A DNA stretch of 64,000 nucleotides from Neoarius graeffei. Its lineage: Eukaryota > Chordata > Actinopteri > Siluriformes > Ariidae. The stretch lies in contig NC_083578.1 in assembly GCF_027579695.1 (NCBI RefSeq), forward strand, positions 2,329,268 through 2,393,267, given 5' to 3'. The translations under genes were made by a program, and so were the position numbers. Shown piece by piece: positions 35,373-46,539 of the stretch. A model generated the notes under the pieces. It had not been told where the DNA came from. It did no database searches and worked only from the letters and a program-made list of their open reading frames with translations. Positions within the stretch are counted from its first letter, which is position 1; the number at the start of each line of letters is the position of its first letter.

Positions 35373-36999
35373 TGCATGTTGTTTATTTAAATAGTGAAAA
35401 ATAAAGAGAAGGTTCATCATCTCGAAATAGAAAGTTTAATTTTAATATCAACATCTGAGTTGTTGTTGTTGTGAAATTCTATGACTTCATTCATTGAGCA
35501 GCAACCAATCAGAGACAGTTGTGTTGAGTCCTTCACACACACACACACACACACACACCATCATCATCATCATCATCATCATCAATTTTAAACAATCAAC
35601 TAAAACAAAGTGTTTGAAGTTTATTCTCTGAAATCTGTCTCAAACTCTTCTGATCCCTCACTCCTCTCTTTCCTCCACAGGCGTTTTTGTGACTTTGATT
35701 AGTTGCCTGCTCAGGTTTTTCTGACAGCCTGCTATGTCAAGCGTTTTCATTTTTATTGCTGAGAGCAAAAAAGTTCCTCAAAGATTCGAACAAAAAGTAT
35801 TTTTAGATTTGTTTTTCTGAGTGATCGATCTGACTGCTGTATGAGATATAAATCCACAGCAGGGCTGAGTGGCAGGCTTCTGTGGGTAAAGAAAGGGGCG
35901 GGGCTCGTTCTTTAAACCTGATCAGCCAATCGCAAAGTTGATCATGATCATGTGACATCACAGCTAGCTTTGCTTTTCTTTCTCTTGATGAACTGCTTAG
36001 CATCCAGTTATGAGTTCTAATCACACAATCATTTAATTAGCGATTAGCCATATTAGCAATGCTAGTCATCATGGTTAGACATCACATAGCCATTACATGT
36101 TGCTTAGCAACAAAACACGTCAGGTTTACTGTTTTAGATTAGCTGTTACACTGTATAAAAACGATTCGCTTACAAGCTCGTCAACATCATGCCTACTACT
36201 ATACAGTAATTAACACAGTAACCAAGCTTAACAACTAGCATTAAACTAATCTCAACTAATCCCAGCTTTAGAATTATTGTGTACTTTTCTGGCCACAAGC
36301 TCATTTTCTAAACAAAGTTCCTGCTTTTAAATTCATAAGAATTTTGTCGGAAACGGTTTGTGATGAGTTAACGCAATAATCCTGCAAATTATAGAAGGAA
36401 GTGACATTAAATCTTTATCTACATTTGCTAGTAGGCTAGGTAATGCTACTAAACTGTTAAAACAGAAAGACAAGAGGAGGTGGTGATGTCACAAATGTTA
36501 CCTAAACTCAGCCCTTGTTTATAAAAAAAATGATAGCATGATTTCGCTCTTTACCAAAAACACAGCGGCGATGTTTTTATTAGCTTAAAAAATTGCACTA
36601 AAAATCTGTCATTAGTGCCGTATGGAGTGTGTGTGCAGGCCGTTTCAGAGGACACACGCGTTCACATTACAGTTAGATACAGATCACTTGTCACATTATA
36701 AATGTGAACCGTCAAGACGGACAAATCCGATCTGAGCAAAAAATCCGAACTGAGCGATGAGGCTTGTAATGTGAACGCAGTCTCAGTGCAGTTGAACTCT
36801 GAGACGACTGATTGGGGATTTTTAAAAAAAAATACATCTTTCTGTTTCATTTCTGCAAAACTAAACAGAGGGATAAAATTTCCCTTCATCATCTTTCCTT
36901 TGTCCTAAGTTTGAGTTCAGTCCTGATTTTAAGGTACTAAATCTTTTGCAGCGTTCCTCTGATCGCGTACCTTTTTTACTGTAATGAACTAAACGGCAT
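35373..36999. other. Intergenic stretch, one CA/CAT microsatellite, no gene seen
   Basis: A CA tract at 35535-35558 passes directly into about eight CAT units (35559-35583). The rest is AT-rich with no supportable exon. Short frames at 35803-36024 and 36662-36892 on the minus strand show no domain. Confidence 0.5.
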
Positions 37000-37178
37000 T
37001 TAAAGACCCACTGACAGTCATTTCATATTAATTTTTAAACAAACAATATATGACTCCAAAGATAAATTCTGGTTTTAATTCTTGGTTTAACTGTCCGTTT
37101 TAAACATCAGAAGTAATTTTAAATTTCGCGCAGGGAGATTGACCTGGATATGAACTGGGCTCATTCAGAGATGCCGGA

Positions 37179-37197
37179 AGTGACGTCACATCAGTGT
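37179..37197 (+). promoter_or_regulatory. CRE-containing subterminal box, left
   Basis: The 19-mer AGTGACGTCACATCAGTGT contains the palindrome TGACGTCA (CRE/ATF site). It lies 100 bp upstream of the THAP ATG, where a promoter element would be. Its exact reverse complement stands at 38418-38436. It may serve transcription, transposase binding or both. Confidence 0.6.
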
Positions 37198-37296
37198 GTC
37201 GTTTTTGTTTACAAGTCACTATGTTGGTTCAGTTCTCACAAGCCTTGTGATATTGAGCTGTGGTTTTGTTGTGATTTCCTTGCGTGAAAAAGTTAA

Positions 37297-37701
37297 ATGG
37301 CGTCTAACCGAAAAGGGATTATATGTGTGGCTTACGGGTGTTCTAACACCACGTCGGAAGGAGTGAAACTCCATTCCTTTCCTTGGAAAAAACACCCTGA
37401 AATAGCAAAAGAGTGGGAAAGAAACGTTTCCAAAACACGTGCGAACTGGAAGTCAACAAAATGGTCACGTCTCTGTTCAGCACATTTCGAGGAGCACTGT
37501 TTCACTTTGTCGTCCAGAACTCGAAGAACGTTTGATCCAACTTATCCACTGGTGTTGGAGGAGTCAGCTGTGCCGACGTTGTTTGACAGGCCCGGGCCGA
37601 ATCAATCTGTCAAAAGAGAAACCGATGACAGCAGACCCCCCGAAGGGGCGGTCAAAAAGCGAAAGTCCGGTGGTGCCTTTGCCAAAAGAGAACGAGCCAG
37701 G
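37297..37701 (+). CDS. THAP-domain protein, exon 1 (transposon-derived)
   Basis: The ATG at 37297 (GTTAAATGG) opens 135 codons up to a splice-donor-like GTACGT at 37702. The THAP zinc finger is complete: C10-x4-C15 (CVAYGC), the HSFP turn at 26-29, W40 in KEWERN, C60-x2-H63 (CSAHF) and the closing AVPTLF at about residues 92-97. THAP domains bind DNA sequence-specifically, and in Kolobok and P-type transposases they recognise element ends. A basic stretch (KRKSGGAFAKRERAR) follows and may be a nuclear signal. The frame continues past the donor for about 37 codons to a stop but with no domain, so splicing to 38054 is more likely. No DDE catalytic region remains. It could still act as a host DNA-binding protein or a repressor of related elements. 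Confidence 0.8.
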
Positions 37702-38053
37702 GTACGTGGCTATGTGTTGTTATTCAATACATGTATGTTGTTTAAAATGTGTTGTAACGTCACAAATGCGTCTTATACCATTGCATATTACTTATCAATA
37801 GGCCAAAGCAGCTAATACCAGTAATGTACAACAACTGAAAGGCCAATACCTTGTTTCATATATTTAGTTAGGATAATATACATGATATATGTGTGGAGTG
37901 ATAGATATAAGATGTCATCCGGCATGTTTTTTCCTATACCATAAAAGAAAAAAAAATTACAACAAATTCCTTTCATCACCCCCTCCTCTGTGTCTTATTA
38001 TAGAAATCGAAATACTGACAGACTATAATATAATGCAACTTTCTTCAAATTAG

Positions 38054-38130
38054 ACGCTCCAAGAAATAGAAGACTCAGAACCCAATGTACATGTGCCAGA
38101 TCATGCAGAGGAGGTTATACCAAATCTGAG
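38054..38130 (+). CDS. THAP-domain gene, probable exon 2
   Basis: After the acceptor TTCTTCAAATTAG, the sequence continues exon 1 in phase (exon 1 ends on a full codon) as TLQEIEDSEPNVHVPDHAEE and then VIPNL. It ends before a weak donor-like GTTTGT at 38131. The acidic composition and in-frame junction support it. The following exons, which would hold the catalytic core, are missing. Confidence 0.5.
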
Positions 38131-38216
38131 GTTTGTCACAGACCATGCAGACATTGTTTTCAACTTCTACATGCCATGAAATTGTTCAAATGTTCTTTTG
38201 TCTCTTTATGTTATTC

Positions 38217-38387
38217 TTATTTTTGTATTGATGCCGACTGCGTTGGTTCAAACTGATACGGTAAAAAGCCGAGTTTTGGATATTCTTCATAACACTCTTC
38301 TTCATGCTCTGAATCAGAAATATCCGCATATTCGCCACTGAAACTTGACGAAGAACAAGAGAAGTGATCATCTTCGACATGAGCCAT
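38217..38387 (-). pseudogene. 5' exon of a second, convergent transposon gene
   Basis: The minus-strand ATG at 38387 (ACAAAACATGG) opens 56 codons to a TAA at 38217-38219. The protein is acidic and Ser-rich (MAHVEDDHFSCSSSSFSGEY, then DISDSEHEEECYEE) and contains LPYQFEP. From memory, fish proteins annotated as P2X7-like (a zinc-binding domain, not the channel) have such a start and may be carried by these elements; this is not proven here. The frame probably ended in a splice or runs into the internal deletion. It has its own copy of the CRE box 31 bp upstream. Confidence 0.5.
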
Positions 38388-38417
38388 GTTTTGTTTTCAT
38401 GCAATCCAGAATGACAT

Positions 38418-38436
38418 ACACTGATGTGACGTCACT
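38418..38436 (-). promoter_or_regulatory. CRE-containing subterminal box, right
   Basis: An exact inverted copy of the 19-mer at 37179-37197, placed just upstream of the minus-strand ATG at 38387. The two boxes sit about 175 and 203 bp from the element ends. Confidence 0.6.
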
Positions 38437-38643
38437 CGCCCTAGCGGCAAAAACGGGCAAATGGCTCATGGCGCTTGTAGAAGCCGGGGCAAAAAACACA
38501 AAATCGGCTCTGAAATTCTTGATTTTCTACAAAGACGACCCTTTATTCAAGTTGAGTTTTGGATATTTTATTTCACAATACAGCAATAAAACAATAAATA
38601 TACATATTACGTGGTGTAAAAAGTTGTGTCAGTGGGTCTTTAA

Positions 38644-38892
38644 TCAGGAGATCAGCGAGCTGACGGATGGAGCTCTGGGCTCCAGATCATTAAAATGTCA
38701 AGAAAAAAATCGTTATTTAAAAATAAGGTAAATGAATGCAGCTAAGGTTTATGTAAATATCCCGTTTACACACCATACACTGAACTTATAGATATAAATA
38801 TATATAAATAAATAACACCAAACTTAATTAACACACTAATTAAATGTTCATGTTAATGGGTAATTGAGGTTGGATGAAGTTCAGCATGTGGG

Positions 38893-38924
<32 letters not shown>

Positions 38925-39961
38925 CAGTTGGGGGGTGAAATAAACATAAATGTGTTTAATATTCAGATATCATTTAAATAAGCATGGATTAAAATGTGAA
39001 TAAATTAATTTGTGGGCTGAGTGGTGTAAATGAAGCTCGTTAAAGGAATTTTAACATCAAAACCTCCTGATGTTTATTCATCATCATTTTAATGTACATT
39101 ATTTCTGAAACTGTATGAGTGTAACATATAAAGCAAAAACATCAGTGTGCTGGAATGCCTGGAACACCTGGATCCACGAGCAGCACGTGCTGGGTTTAAA
39201 GCCACATGTTATTAATGTTCTCTCCAGTGGATCGGCTCCTGTGGGGCTGAAAAGGAAACTCCCACGATTAGATCTTGTTCAAGTCTAATTAATAAGGGTT
39301 AATTAAGCATTTAATTAAAAGTGGACTTGTCCAATGCTGTGAGTAACGCAGATATTTTCTCCTTCTCCTTGTCTCTGTGAGGAGTTTAACAGCGAGTAAT
39401 TTCCCAGATGAGCTCCCACGGGCCGCCACAACAGCGTGGAACTTTCGAGTAAAAACAAACAAAATCCTATTTTGATGAATCAGGAACAGGAACAGCTCTT
39501 CATTACACACACTGTTTACTTCAGACCTCAGACACTTGAGCACTAATCGGGGATTAATTACGTAAGAGTTATTATTCTGCAGCTCACAAAATAACTAATT
39601 CAAAGCAGAATAAAACTATAATAAGAAAATTCTGAAAGAGAAAATATTCTGTTTCATTTCCCCTGCTCAGGTCTTAGCTCCGCCCCCTGAGGGCTTTTAT
39701 TTGTTTGTTTGTTTGTTTTTAAACTTGATTTAGTTTTATTTCTTGGCTCCAGAACGTACGATTAAGGAGAAATCATTTGGAGAATTTGAAAGCATTGTAT
39801 TAGGAGTTTATTTTATACTTCTTGTTTTTTTCACTTCCTGTTACAAGATGAGCTCAGAGGCGGGTTATAAGGCATCACATAACCAAAAGATTTTGGGAAT
39901 TTAAAAAAAAATCCATTTTTCAGGTGGAGATGTGAGATTATGATAAGCTGTGATTGGTAGA
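38644..39961. other. Intergenic stretch with a (GAT)n tract, no gene seen
   Basis: About eleven GAT units lie at 38892-38925. The rest is AT-rich and shows no supportable exon. Confidence 0.5.
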
Positions 39962-40568
39962 AGAGAGCAACTGGACTTGCTTGAAGATTCTTGAAGACGT
40001 TTCGCCTCTCATCCTAAAGGCTTCCTCAGTTCTGTCTGACTAATAGGGAGTATCCGGTATTTATCCTCTCATGGATCATCATAGAATCCGAATCAGAATG
40101 CTGATGGCTGCATTGTAGGTGGCCGATCAGAGATGTCATAGACACCCACCTCTTCAACCAACCACAGATTACTATGTACCTGGATGACTGAGATTCGTCA
40201 CAGATATGTTTCTACACACTTTGGGATGAGATCCCTATGAGAGGACTTCCAGAAAACTGGCAGACATCTTAGCCAGAGAGGATCGTTCATTTTTGTCAAC
40301 CTGGAACGACCATCACTGAACAGAGGTGGGTGTCTAAGACATCTTTTATCAGCCGCCTACAATGCAGCCATCAGCATTCTGATTCGGATTCTATGATGAT
40401 CCATGAGAGGATAAATACCGGATACTCCCTATTAGTCAGACAGAATTGAGGAAGCCTTTAGGATGAGAGGCGAAACGTTTTCAAGAATCTTCAAGCAAGT
40501 CCAGTTGCTCTCTTCAACCAACCACAGATTACTATGTACCTGGATGACTGAGATTCGTCACAGATAAG
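39962..40568. mobile_element. Penelope-like retroelement fragment folded as an inverted repeat
   Basis: Two arms of about 165 bp (39962-40124 and 40352-40514) are inverted and nearly identical, both holding GAGGCGAAACGT and GGATAAATACCGG. A 55-bp direct repeat (40151-40206 and 40511-40566, ACCTGGATGACTGAGATTCG) is also present. The centre encodes the tail of a GIY-YIG endonuclease, the C-terminal domain of Penelope-like elements. Inverted or tandem partial copies are characteristic of the way these elements insert. The arms could form a long hairpin. Confidence 0.75.
40274..40396 (+). pseudogene. Penelope-like element, GIY-YIG C-terminal remnant
   Basis: The frame reads FVNLERPSLNRGGCLRHLLS and then AAYNAAISILIRIL-stop. 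The pattern LERPSLNRGGGLRHHLSxxYN is the well-known C-terminus of fish Penelope-type proteins after the GIY-YIG nuclease. Only about 40 codons survive and no reverse transcriptase is nearby. Confidence 0.75.
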
Positions 40569-40992
40569 ATTATGATAAGATTTTTAATAAGATTAAGAGA
40601 AAAAAAACCATGAGAAGATAATTTTTCTACAGGAGACTAAACTAAGGGTCCGGCGTGTCTCCTCGGAGCCCGAGTCCTCTTTCCATTCGCTTTTTTAAAA
40701 ATATTGCATTCGATTATGTTTTGAATAATTTATGCTCTCTGCTAAAACATCTCATTACAAAAAGCTGATTTAGATTCTTTATTCACAAGAGTCTCAGTGG
40801 AATCCCAATGCAGTGCAACATCATTATATAAGAAATGAAACCGCTTTCAGGCGAGACGCCGATCCAACGACGGAACAGAAAGTAAATTAATCGGGTTGGT
40901 CCTTTCACACGGAATTCAGACTGGGATGAAACACAGACTTCATAGTATTGAGTGCAATTAAAGTTGATGGTGTACATGTGCTAGGGCCATGA

Positions 40993-40995
<3 letters not shown>

Positions 40996-41053
<58 letters not shown>
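40996..41053. repeat. (GT)n microsatellite
   Basis: About 28 GT units. Confidence 0.95.
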
Positions 41054-41054
<1 letters not shown>

Positions 41055-41269
41055 CAGCAGTGCAGGCTCAAAGGGCAGATGAAACCCAGATTAAAGCAGT
41101 TCTCTGCACTGAAACACACCTCACCTCACCTCACCTCGGCCCAGCGTTCACCCCAAACATCACACCATTAATCACTGCCCAATTCCACACACCAATTAAA
41201 CACAGTGCAGAGAGACACACTGCAGGGTCACGCCCCCACACCCAACAGCATACATTACTGTCAGAAAAC

Positions 41270-41535
41270 AGGAACAGGAAGCAGTTTCAAAAAGGAAGAA
41301 AAACAATTTGGAAACAGAAAGTGAAAACAGGAAGCAGAAATGATTTGGAAAGAGGAAGTAGTTTGGAAACAGGAAGAAGGAAGAGGAAATGGTTTGGAAA
41401 CCAAAAGGAGGAAGATGAAACAGTTTGGAAACAGGAAGGAGGAAGATGAAATGACTTGGAAACAGGAAGGAGGAAGATGAAACGGTTTGGAAACAGGAAG
41501 GAGGAAGAGGAAATAGTTTGTTCATTGGATGAGGG
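41270..41535 (+). repeat. Purine-rich minisatellite (GGAAACAGGAAG type)
   Basis: About eight units of 30-35 bp share TTTGGAAACAGGAAGGAGGA with GATGAAA or GAGGAAA following. Almost no pyrimidines occur apart from the TTTG and AC positions. Frames on both strands are repeat artefacts. The same motif in inverse orientation makes up 43035-43640. Confidence 0.9.
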
Positions 41536-42337
41536 AGAATTTTCAGCACTGAAAGAGGAAGTGAATAAGATTAAGTTTTCCCCTTTAATGTTTTCCAGTG
41601 ATATCTTCCTATGTCTGGAAACAGGAAGAGGAATTGGTTTGTACACTGGAACAGAAACCCAGATAGCAATTTGATCTGAGCCGGATCAGCACCGGATGTA
41701 CCCCAAAGTCCGGTCTGAATACAGCAAACGGATCCGTCCCACATAACTTTTGCTCTCCGCCCCGTATCCGGCACAGATACAATTTTTGGATCTGGAACCT
41801 GACGTGGGCCAGGTCCGGCATGGATCACTAAAAAACTCTCTCTGCACTGCCCAAATCAGGAATGGATGGGAGTTGGATCAGTGCCGGATGTAGTCCAGAT
41901 ATGTACAACAACCGTCTGAGGTGAACCCCAACCCCCAAGTTTGCTTCATTAGCATTAATAAGACAAATGTTAAGAAAAATCTTCAATCACAAAGTGCTTT
42001 TATTGACATGTGAACATGTGACTTTGTAGATCAGCTATTTTCACAGTGGTAATTGGTATCAGCTCACAAAATTTCTGGCACAGTGCAATAATGAACAGTG
42101 CAAGAAAAAGTTAAACAATGTCAACAATGTTCAAAGTGCTGAACTGCATCGTATACATCACCATATACGTAAAACATGGATTAAGTGCTGGACTGCATTA
42201 TAAACACCATACAAGTAAAACATGGATATAAAACAGATGGCTTTCACACCAAAATGTACTCAAGTTCACAGTCCAGGCTTGTAAGTTCACACAGGCCCAG
42301 CATGTCAAGTGAACCATGGCTTTAAAAACTGGATTAA

Positions 42338-42377
<40 letters not shown>

Positions 42378-43034
42378 AAATGGCAGTGTATGGTATTGGT
42401 ACAAAGTCTTCACACGTGAATGTGCGCCCTCAGAGAGCGCCCCTTTCTACAGCCCCTCGTGCTCAGCGCCTTGTACCTGAAGATGAAAAACATTTATCAG
42501 TTCTCAAAATGGCATGATTCAAACACAATCACACACAAAATAACTTATCCCAAACAACCTTAGCTTTGTTCCATAAAATATTATGGTTATTCATCTAAAA
42601 GAATCGTATCATTAAACAACTTAATGTCGAAAAGGCACTTACCGAAAAAGTCAGCCAAGTGCTGCATACAGCGAGGGGACTGGACTGAAGTGGTGTCTGC
42701 TGAAACCGTTAAAGAGCGCGCCTGTGCTTTTGAAACTGTTGAAATTGTTGGTGTCTGTTGAAACTGTTGAAGAGTGCCCACGCGGTCCCGCCCCGCGGGT
42801 GTATAAACCTATCACTGTATCATTCTGCTCACATCCGACGCTGATCCGGGGAAAGGGCTGGCCTGTCAGACAGAGCCAATGCGGACCTTAGAACATCAGC
42901 CGCGGACTGTAATGCTATCTGGGAAGTGTAGACAAGAAAGAAGTGAAGGATAGAAGAAAGGAAGGAGATAAAAAGGAAGTGGAAGTAGGTGGGATGCAGG
43001 AAGAGGAAATGGTTTGGAGAGAGGAAGCAATTTG
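41536..43034. other. Spacer between inverted minisatellites, decayed CCGGAT repeat and (AAAG)n
   Basis: At 41670-41910 the phrase CCGGATC/CCGGATGTA recurs several times with CpG-decayed variants, resembling a dispersed fish repeat. A run of 10-11 AAAG units lies at 42338-42379. A GC-rich patch at 42780-42800 (GTCCCGCCCCGCGG) stands beside a minus-strand donor-like GTAAGT at 42644. I could not build a gene from it. Confidence 0.45.
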
Positions 43035-43640
43035 GTCTTCTTTTCATAGTCCAAACCACTTCCTATGTCCACACTACTGCCTCTTCCTCCTTCCTGTGTC
43101 CACACTACTTCCTCTTCCTCCTTCCTGTGTCCATACTGCTTCCTCTTCCCCCTTCCTGTGTCCACATTACTGCCTCTTCCTCCTTCCTGTGTCCACATTA
43201 CTGCCTCTTCCTCCTTCCTGTGTCCACATTACTGCCTCTTCCTCCTTCCTGTGTCCACACTACTGACTCTTCTTCCTTCCTGTGTCCACACTACTGCCTC
43301 TTCCTCCCTGTGTCCACACTACTGCCTCTTCCTCCTTCCTGTGTCCACACTGCTTCCTCTTCCTGTGCCCACACTATTTCCTCCTTCCTGTGTCCACATT
43401 ACTGCCTCTTCCTCCTTCCTGTGCCCACACTGCTTCCTCTTCCTCCTTCCTGAGTCCACACTGCTTCCTCCTTCCTATGTCCATACTACTTCCTCTTCCT
43501 CCTTCCTGGGGTCCACACTACTTCCTCTTCCTCCTTCCTGTGTCCACACTACTTCCTCTTCCTCCTCCTCATTCCTGTGTCCACACTGCTTCCTCTTCCT
43601 CCTTCTTATGTCCATGCTACTTCCTCTTCCTGTTTTGTAA
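43035..43640 (-). repeat. Pyrimidine-rich minisatellite (TTCCTCCTTCCTGTG type)
   Basis: About 20 units of roughly 30 bp have the core CTTCCTCCTTCCTGTGTCCA and an alternating CACTACT / CATTACTGC / CACTGCT segment. On the minus strand this reads GGACACAGGAAGGAGGAAG, the same family as 41270-41535. Strong strand asymmetry makes it a candidate for triplex (H-DNA) structure. The long frames on both strands are artefacts. Confidence 0.92.
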
Positions 43641-43922
43641 TGTTCTGTGTTCTGTACGCAATGTGTCTTGTGGTGGAAATGGTGCTGCTCCACGCAGGAG
43701 TTTTATTCCTTGTTAAAAGTCGTTTTGTTCTATAAATAGGTGTTGGCTCTCAGGTTAGTGGGTTCAGGTCTCGCTGAGGAGCTTCATAAAGAAACGCTGC
43801 ATGCCCTCATTTCCACCAGCGTCCACTAATGAGGACAAGGAGATGAGAGGAAACCTTCTGCTTTTGAAGCCATCTGCAGAACGTCTTCTCCTTTCACTGT
43901 GCCTCAATAATTGATTAGCATT

Positions 43923-43963
<41 letters not shown>

Positions 43964-44100
43964 TGTGTGTGTGTGTGTAACTGGAGCATCCTGTCCAGCT
44001 GAAATGCAGTAAGATAAGCGTTATCATGTTACACTTACTCAACATGTTTCATGTTTACCTTATCTTCCTTTTCTCAGATACACAACATCCACAATGTTCT

Positions 44101-44160
<60 letters not shown>
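43923..44160. repeat. (GA)n-(GT)n and (GT)n microsatellites
   Basis: About 20 GA units pass into nine GT units at 43923-43979. A further run of about 27 GT units lies at 44106-44160. Confidence 0.95.
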
Positions 44161-44166
<6 letters not shown>

Positions 44167-46539
44167 CATACTAAGTAATCTCTTCTGCTCATTTTTGTGC
44201 AGTTTGTGTGGCTGTCAGATCAAAGTCAGCTCATTTCACTCATATTTTAACCCTGATGTGCATTTGTGTGTGTGTGTGTTTCACTACACGCCAAACAGCT
44301 TCACGTATCCAAGTCATGATTCCCACAGCAGTAGAGGAAGGAAGAGCTTCTGAAATGTGTAATCCATCTCACAACCAACGCAGACATCTTTTTTTTTTTA
44401 TCAGAAACCAAAAATCTATTAATGTTTCAGCCAATCAGAACGCAGCATTACAGGGTTGATTAATTAGATTTGCATTAATGTGAGGATGCCAGCTTCGTTG
44501 ATTCGGGACACATCAGTTTGTCATCCATCATCCTTTTTTTCAGGATGAGGTATTAACGATGAGATTAATCAGAACTTTCTGACCAATCAGAAGCCAGAAT
44601 TCAGCAGCGCTGTGGTATAAACAGATGTTTCTTCAGCCATCAAGAAAACTTCCGGGACAAAAATGTACATTTTTGTTAATGTGAATAAAGTGTGTAAAGG
44701 TGTGAGGTTATGCTTTCACTCACTAGTGATCAGCGACATCATCCATGTGATTACTGAGCACTAAGGTACACAAGCTTTATTTGAAATTAGCCATGCCCAC
44801 TTTGCATCAAAAGGGTGATGTGAATATGAACCAGAGACGAACAAACCAACCAACCAACCAACAGGACAATCGAAAGCAATCGGGTTTCACGTTCGCGTGA
44901 GTTCCAAAGCAGCTTGGTTTGAAACATGAATTTTATTGGTTTGACTTTGAGATGTTCGATCATCTTCGAGAAGTTCTTGAACATGAGGTGGAACATGCTG
45001 TCATTCCAACTGAGGTCATGTTAATGTTTTGATTGTGATTTTTTTTTAAACAAACAAACAAACAAACAAAAAAAGACTGAAAAAATCACATTTCAATCAT
45101 AAACAAATAATTCATGGTGTACACAAGTTATAAATGAATTATCACTTTAATATAATGGAAAAAAGGACATTTCATTCTTTTCAATATACTTTCATTTCTG
45201 CAAAGCAAGCTTTTTATCTCAATCCATTGCCGTGGCAACAGAAAACATGTTACTTCCTGTTAAAATATTCCTCGGTACACGCTGTGTCGACTCGGTGCTG
45301 TCGAACGGAGCATTAGCTTACATCAATTAAACACATACATATGCTTGCGACATCAAGATGAACCCTTTTTGTAATTGTTCTGTATTTTTTTCTTAGTTTT
45401 TTTCTTAGTTTTCTGAATATTGATATTTACATCAATGTGAATTGCTTCAATTCCTTTCGTTATGACACAGACCAATGTGTGAGTCTTCTCTTTGTTACCC
45501 AGTGTACTTTGCGTCTCTGGCATGAGTTCCCTCCAACGTGAACTATGACGAAAAAAATAAGGCCACGTAATAGATTGCACGCAACTGGAGAAACACAACA
45601 AGATTATTTCTTTCTGTAGGAACGGTACATGACATGACATGACATGAAAGCAGTTTGTGCAGTTCGTAACTTGTGTGATTGGGAATCCGTTTCCTGGGTT
45701 GCACTTGCTTTTGCACGAGTGTTTGTTCCACGATACATGAAATAATTTCGATTGACGACAACATCCTGAACTTCTTTCAGCAGGCAAAAGTCTGACGTGT
45801 GACACTGTCTCGGTTTACACATCCTTTGGTTGTAGGTATTGTGACAATGACCAAACTTATGAAATTGTGTCCAAACTACTTCCTGTTCCTGTGTTTTTTT
45901 TTTTGTCAACTCTTCAGGAAATCCAGATGAATCCAGTCAGAACATGCAGCGCTTAATACTTGTATGTGCTCCTGTCTGTTCCCTTCAATCACCCCAGAAT
46001 GAGAATTATAATAATAACAATGTTCACTACAATCATTGTTCTTGACTCAAAGACTTTCACATTGTAATTATGTACAATTTAAAAGAAGAAAATCATATTT
46101 CAAAGGATAAAATTATACACGTGGGCGTCCTATTAGCATCACAAACCCACTTCAAACTGGAACGAGTTCTCTTTAAGTGGTCACTCCTCTCGATTAGTTA
46201 GTACTTTTTCATCTTTCTTTTCTTTTCTCTGAGTTGAATCTGTCAGGAAAGTGTATAACAGGACTGAGAGAGCTGTTAGCAACGACGTGCTCGCTCATCG
46301 TGTCGACAGGTTACAGATTTATACTTCAGATACTTCACATGGGAAAAAAGGCACCACGATGAAGGTAATTACTCCCAACTGACAAAAAGTGAGTGACGAA
46401 AGAGAAAAAAAAGAATAATTAAAGAAAAATCTAAAACCTTTCAGAAAAAGGAGAATAGCAAATGTGCAAAAGAAGGATGGAACATTATAAGTATGAATAA
46501 AGTATTCCAAAAGTTCAGGGTTTAACATCTTGATGAAAC
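44161..46539. other. Intergenic stretch downstream of gfra2, no gene seen
   Basis: No supportable exon. A diverged CCAATCAG repeat lies at 44570-44625 (see 18140-18640), and short CCAA and CAAA runs at 44835-44862 and 45050-45075. Frames at 45353-45909 on the minus strand show no domain. Confidence 0.45.

Larger units (their letters stand above)
37004..38639. mobile_element. Kolobok-like DNA transposon remnant (TTAA, THAP)
   Basis: The perfect 13-bp termini AGACCCACTGACA / TGTCAGTGGGTCT are flanked by TTAA at 37000-37003 and 38640-38643. The left half carries a THAP-domain gene reading inward, and the right half the start of a second gene reading inward on the other strand. TTAA duplication together with a THAP protein is the signature of the Kolobok superfamily; piggyBac also uses TTAA but lacks THAP. 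At 1.64 kb it is far too short for a complete transposase, so most of the middle has been lost. A subterminal 19-bp box is present in inverse orientation at both ends. Confidence 0.8.

Noticed and set aside
42587..42783. Minus-strand frame with a GTAAGT donor next to a GC-rich patch, like a promoter and first exon
   Set aside because: It lacks an ATG at its start, the sequence is made of local GAAACTGTTGAA repeats, and no second exon is seen.
41000..43720. Overlapping frames of 70-190 codons rich in FLFLLP, SSSFLCPHY or EEEVVWTQEGGR
   Set aside because: They are translations of the purine/pyrimidine minisatellites in all frames and both strands.
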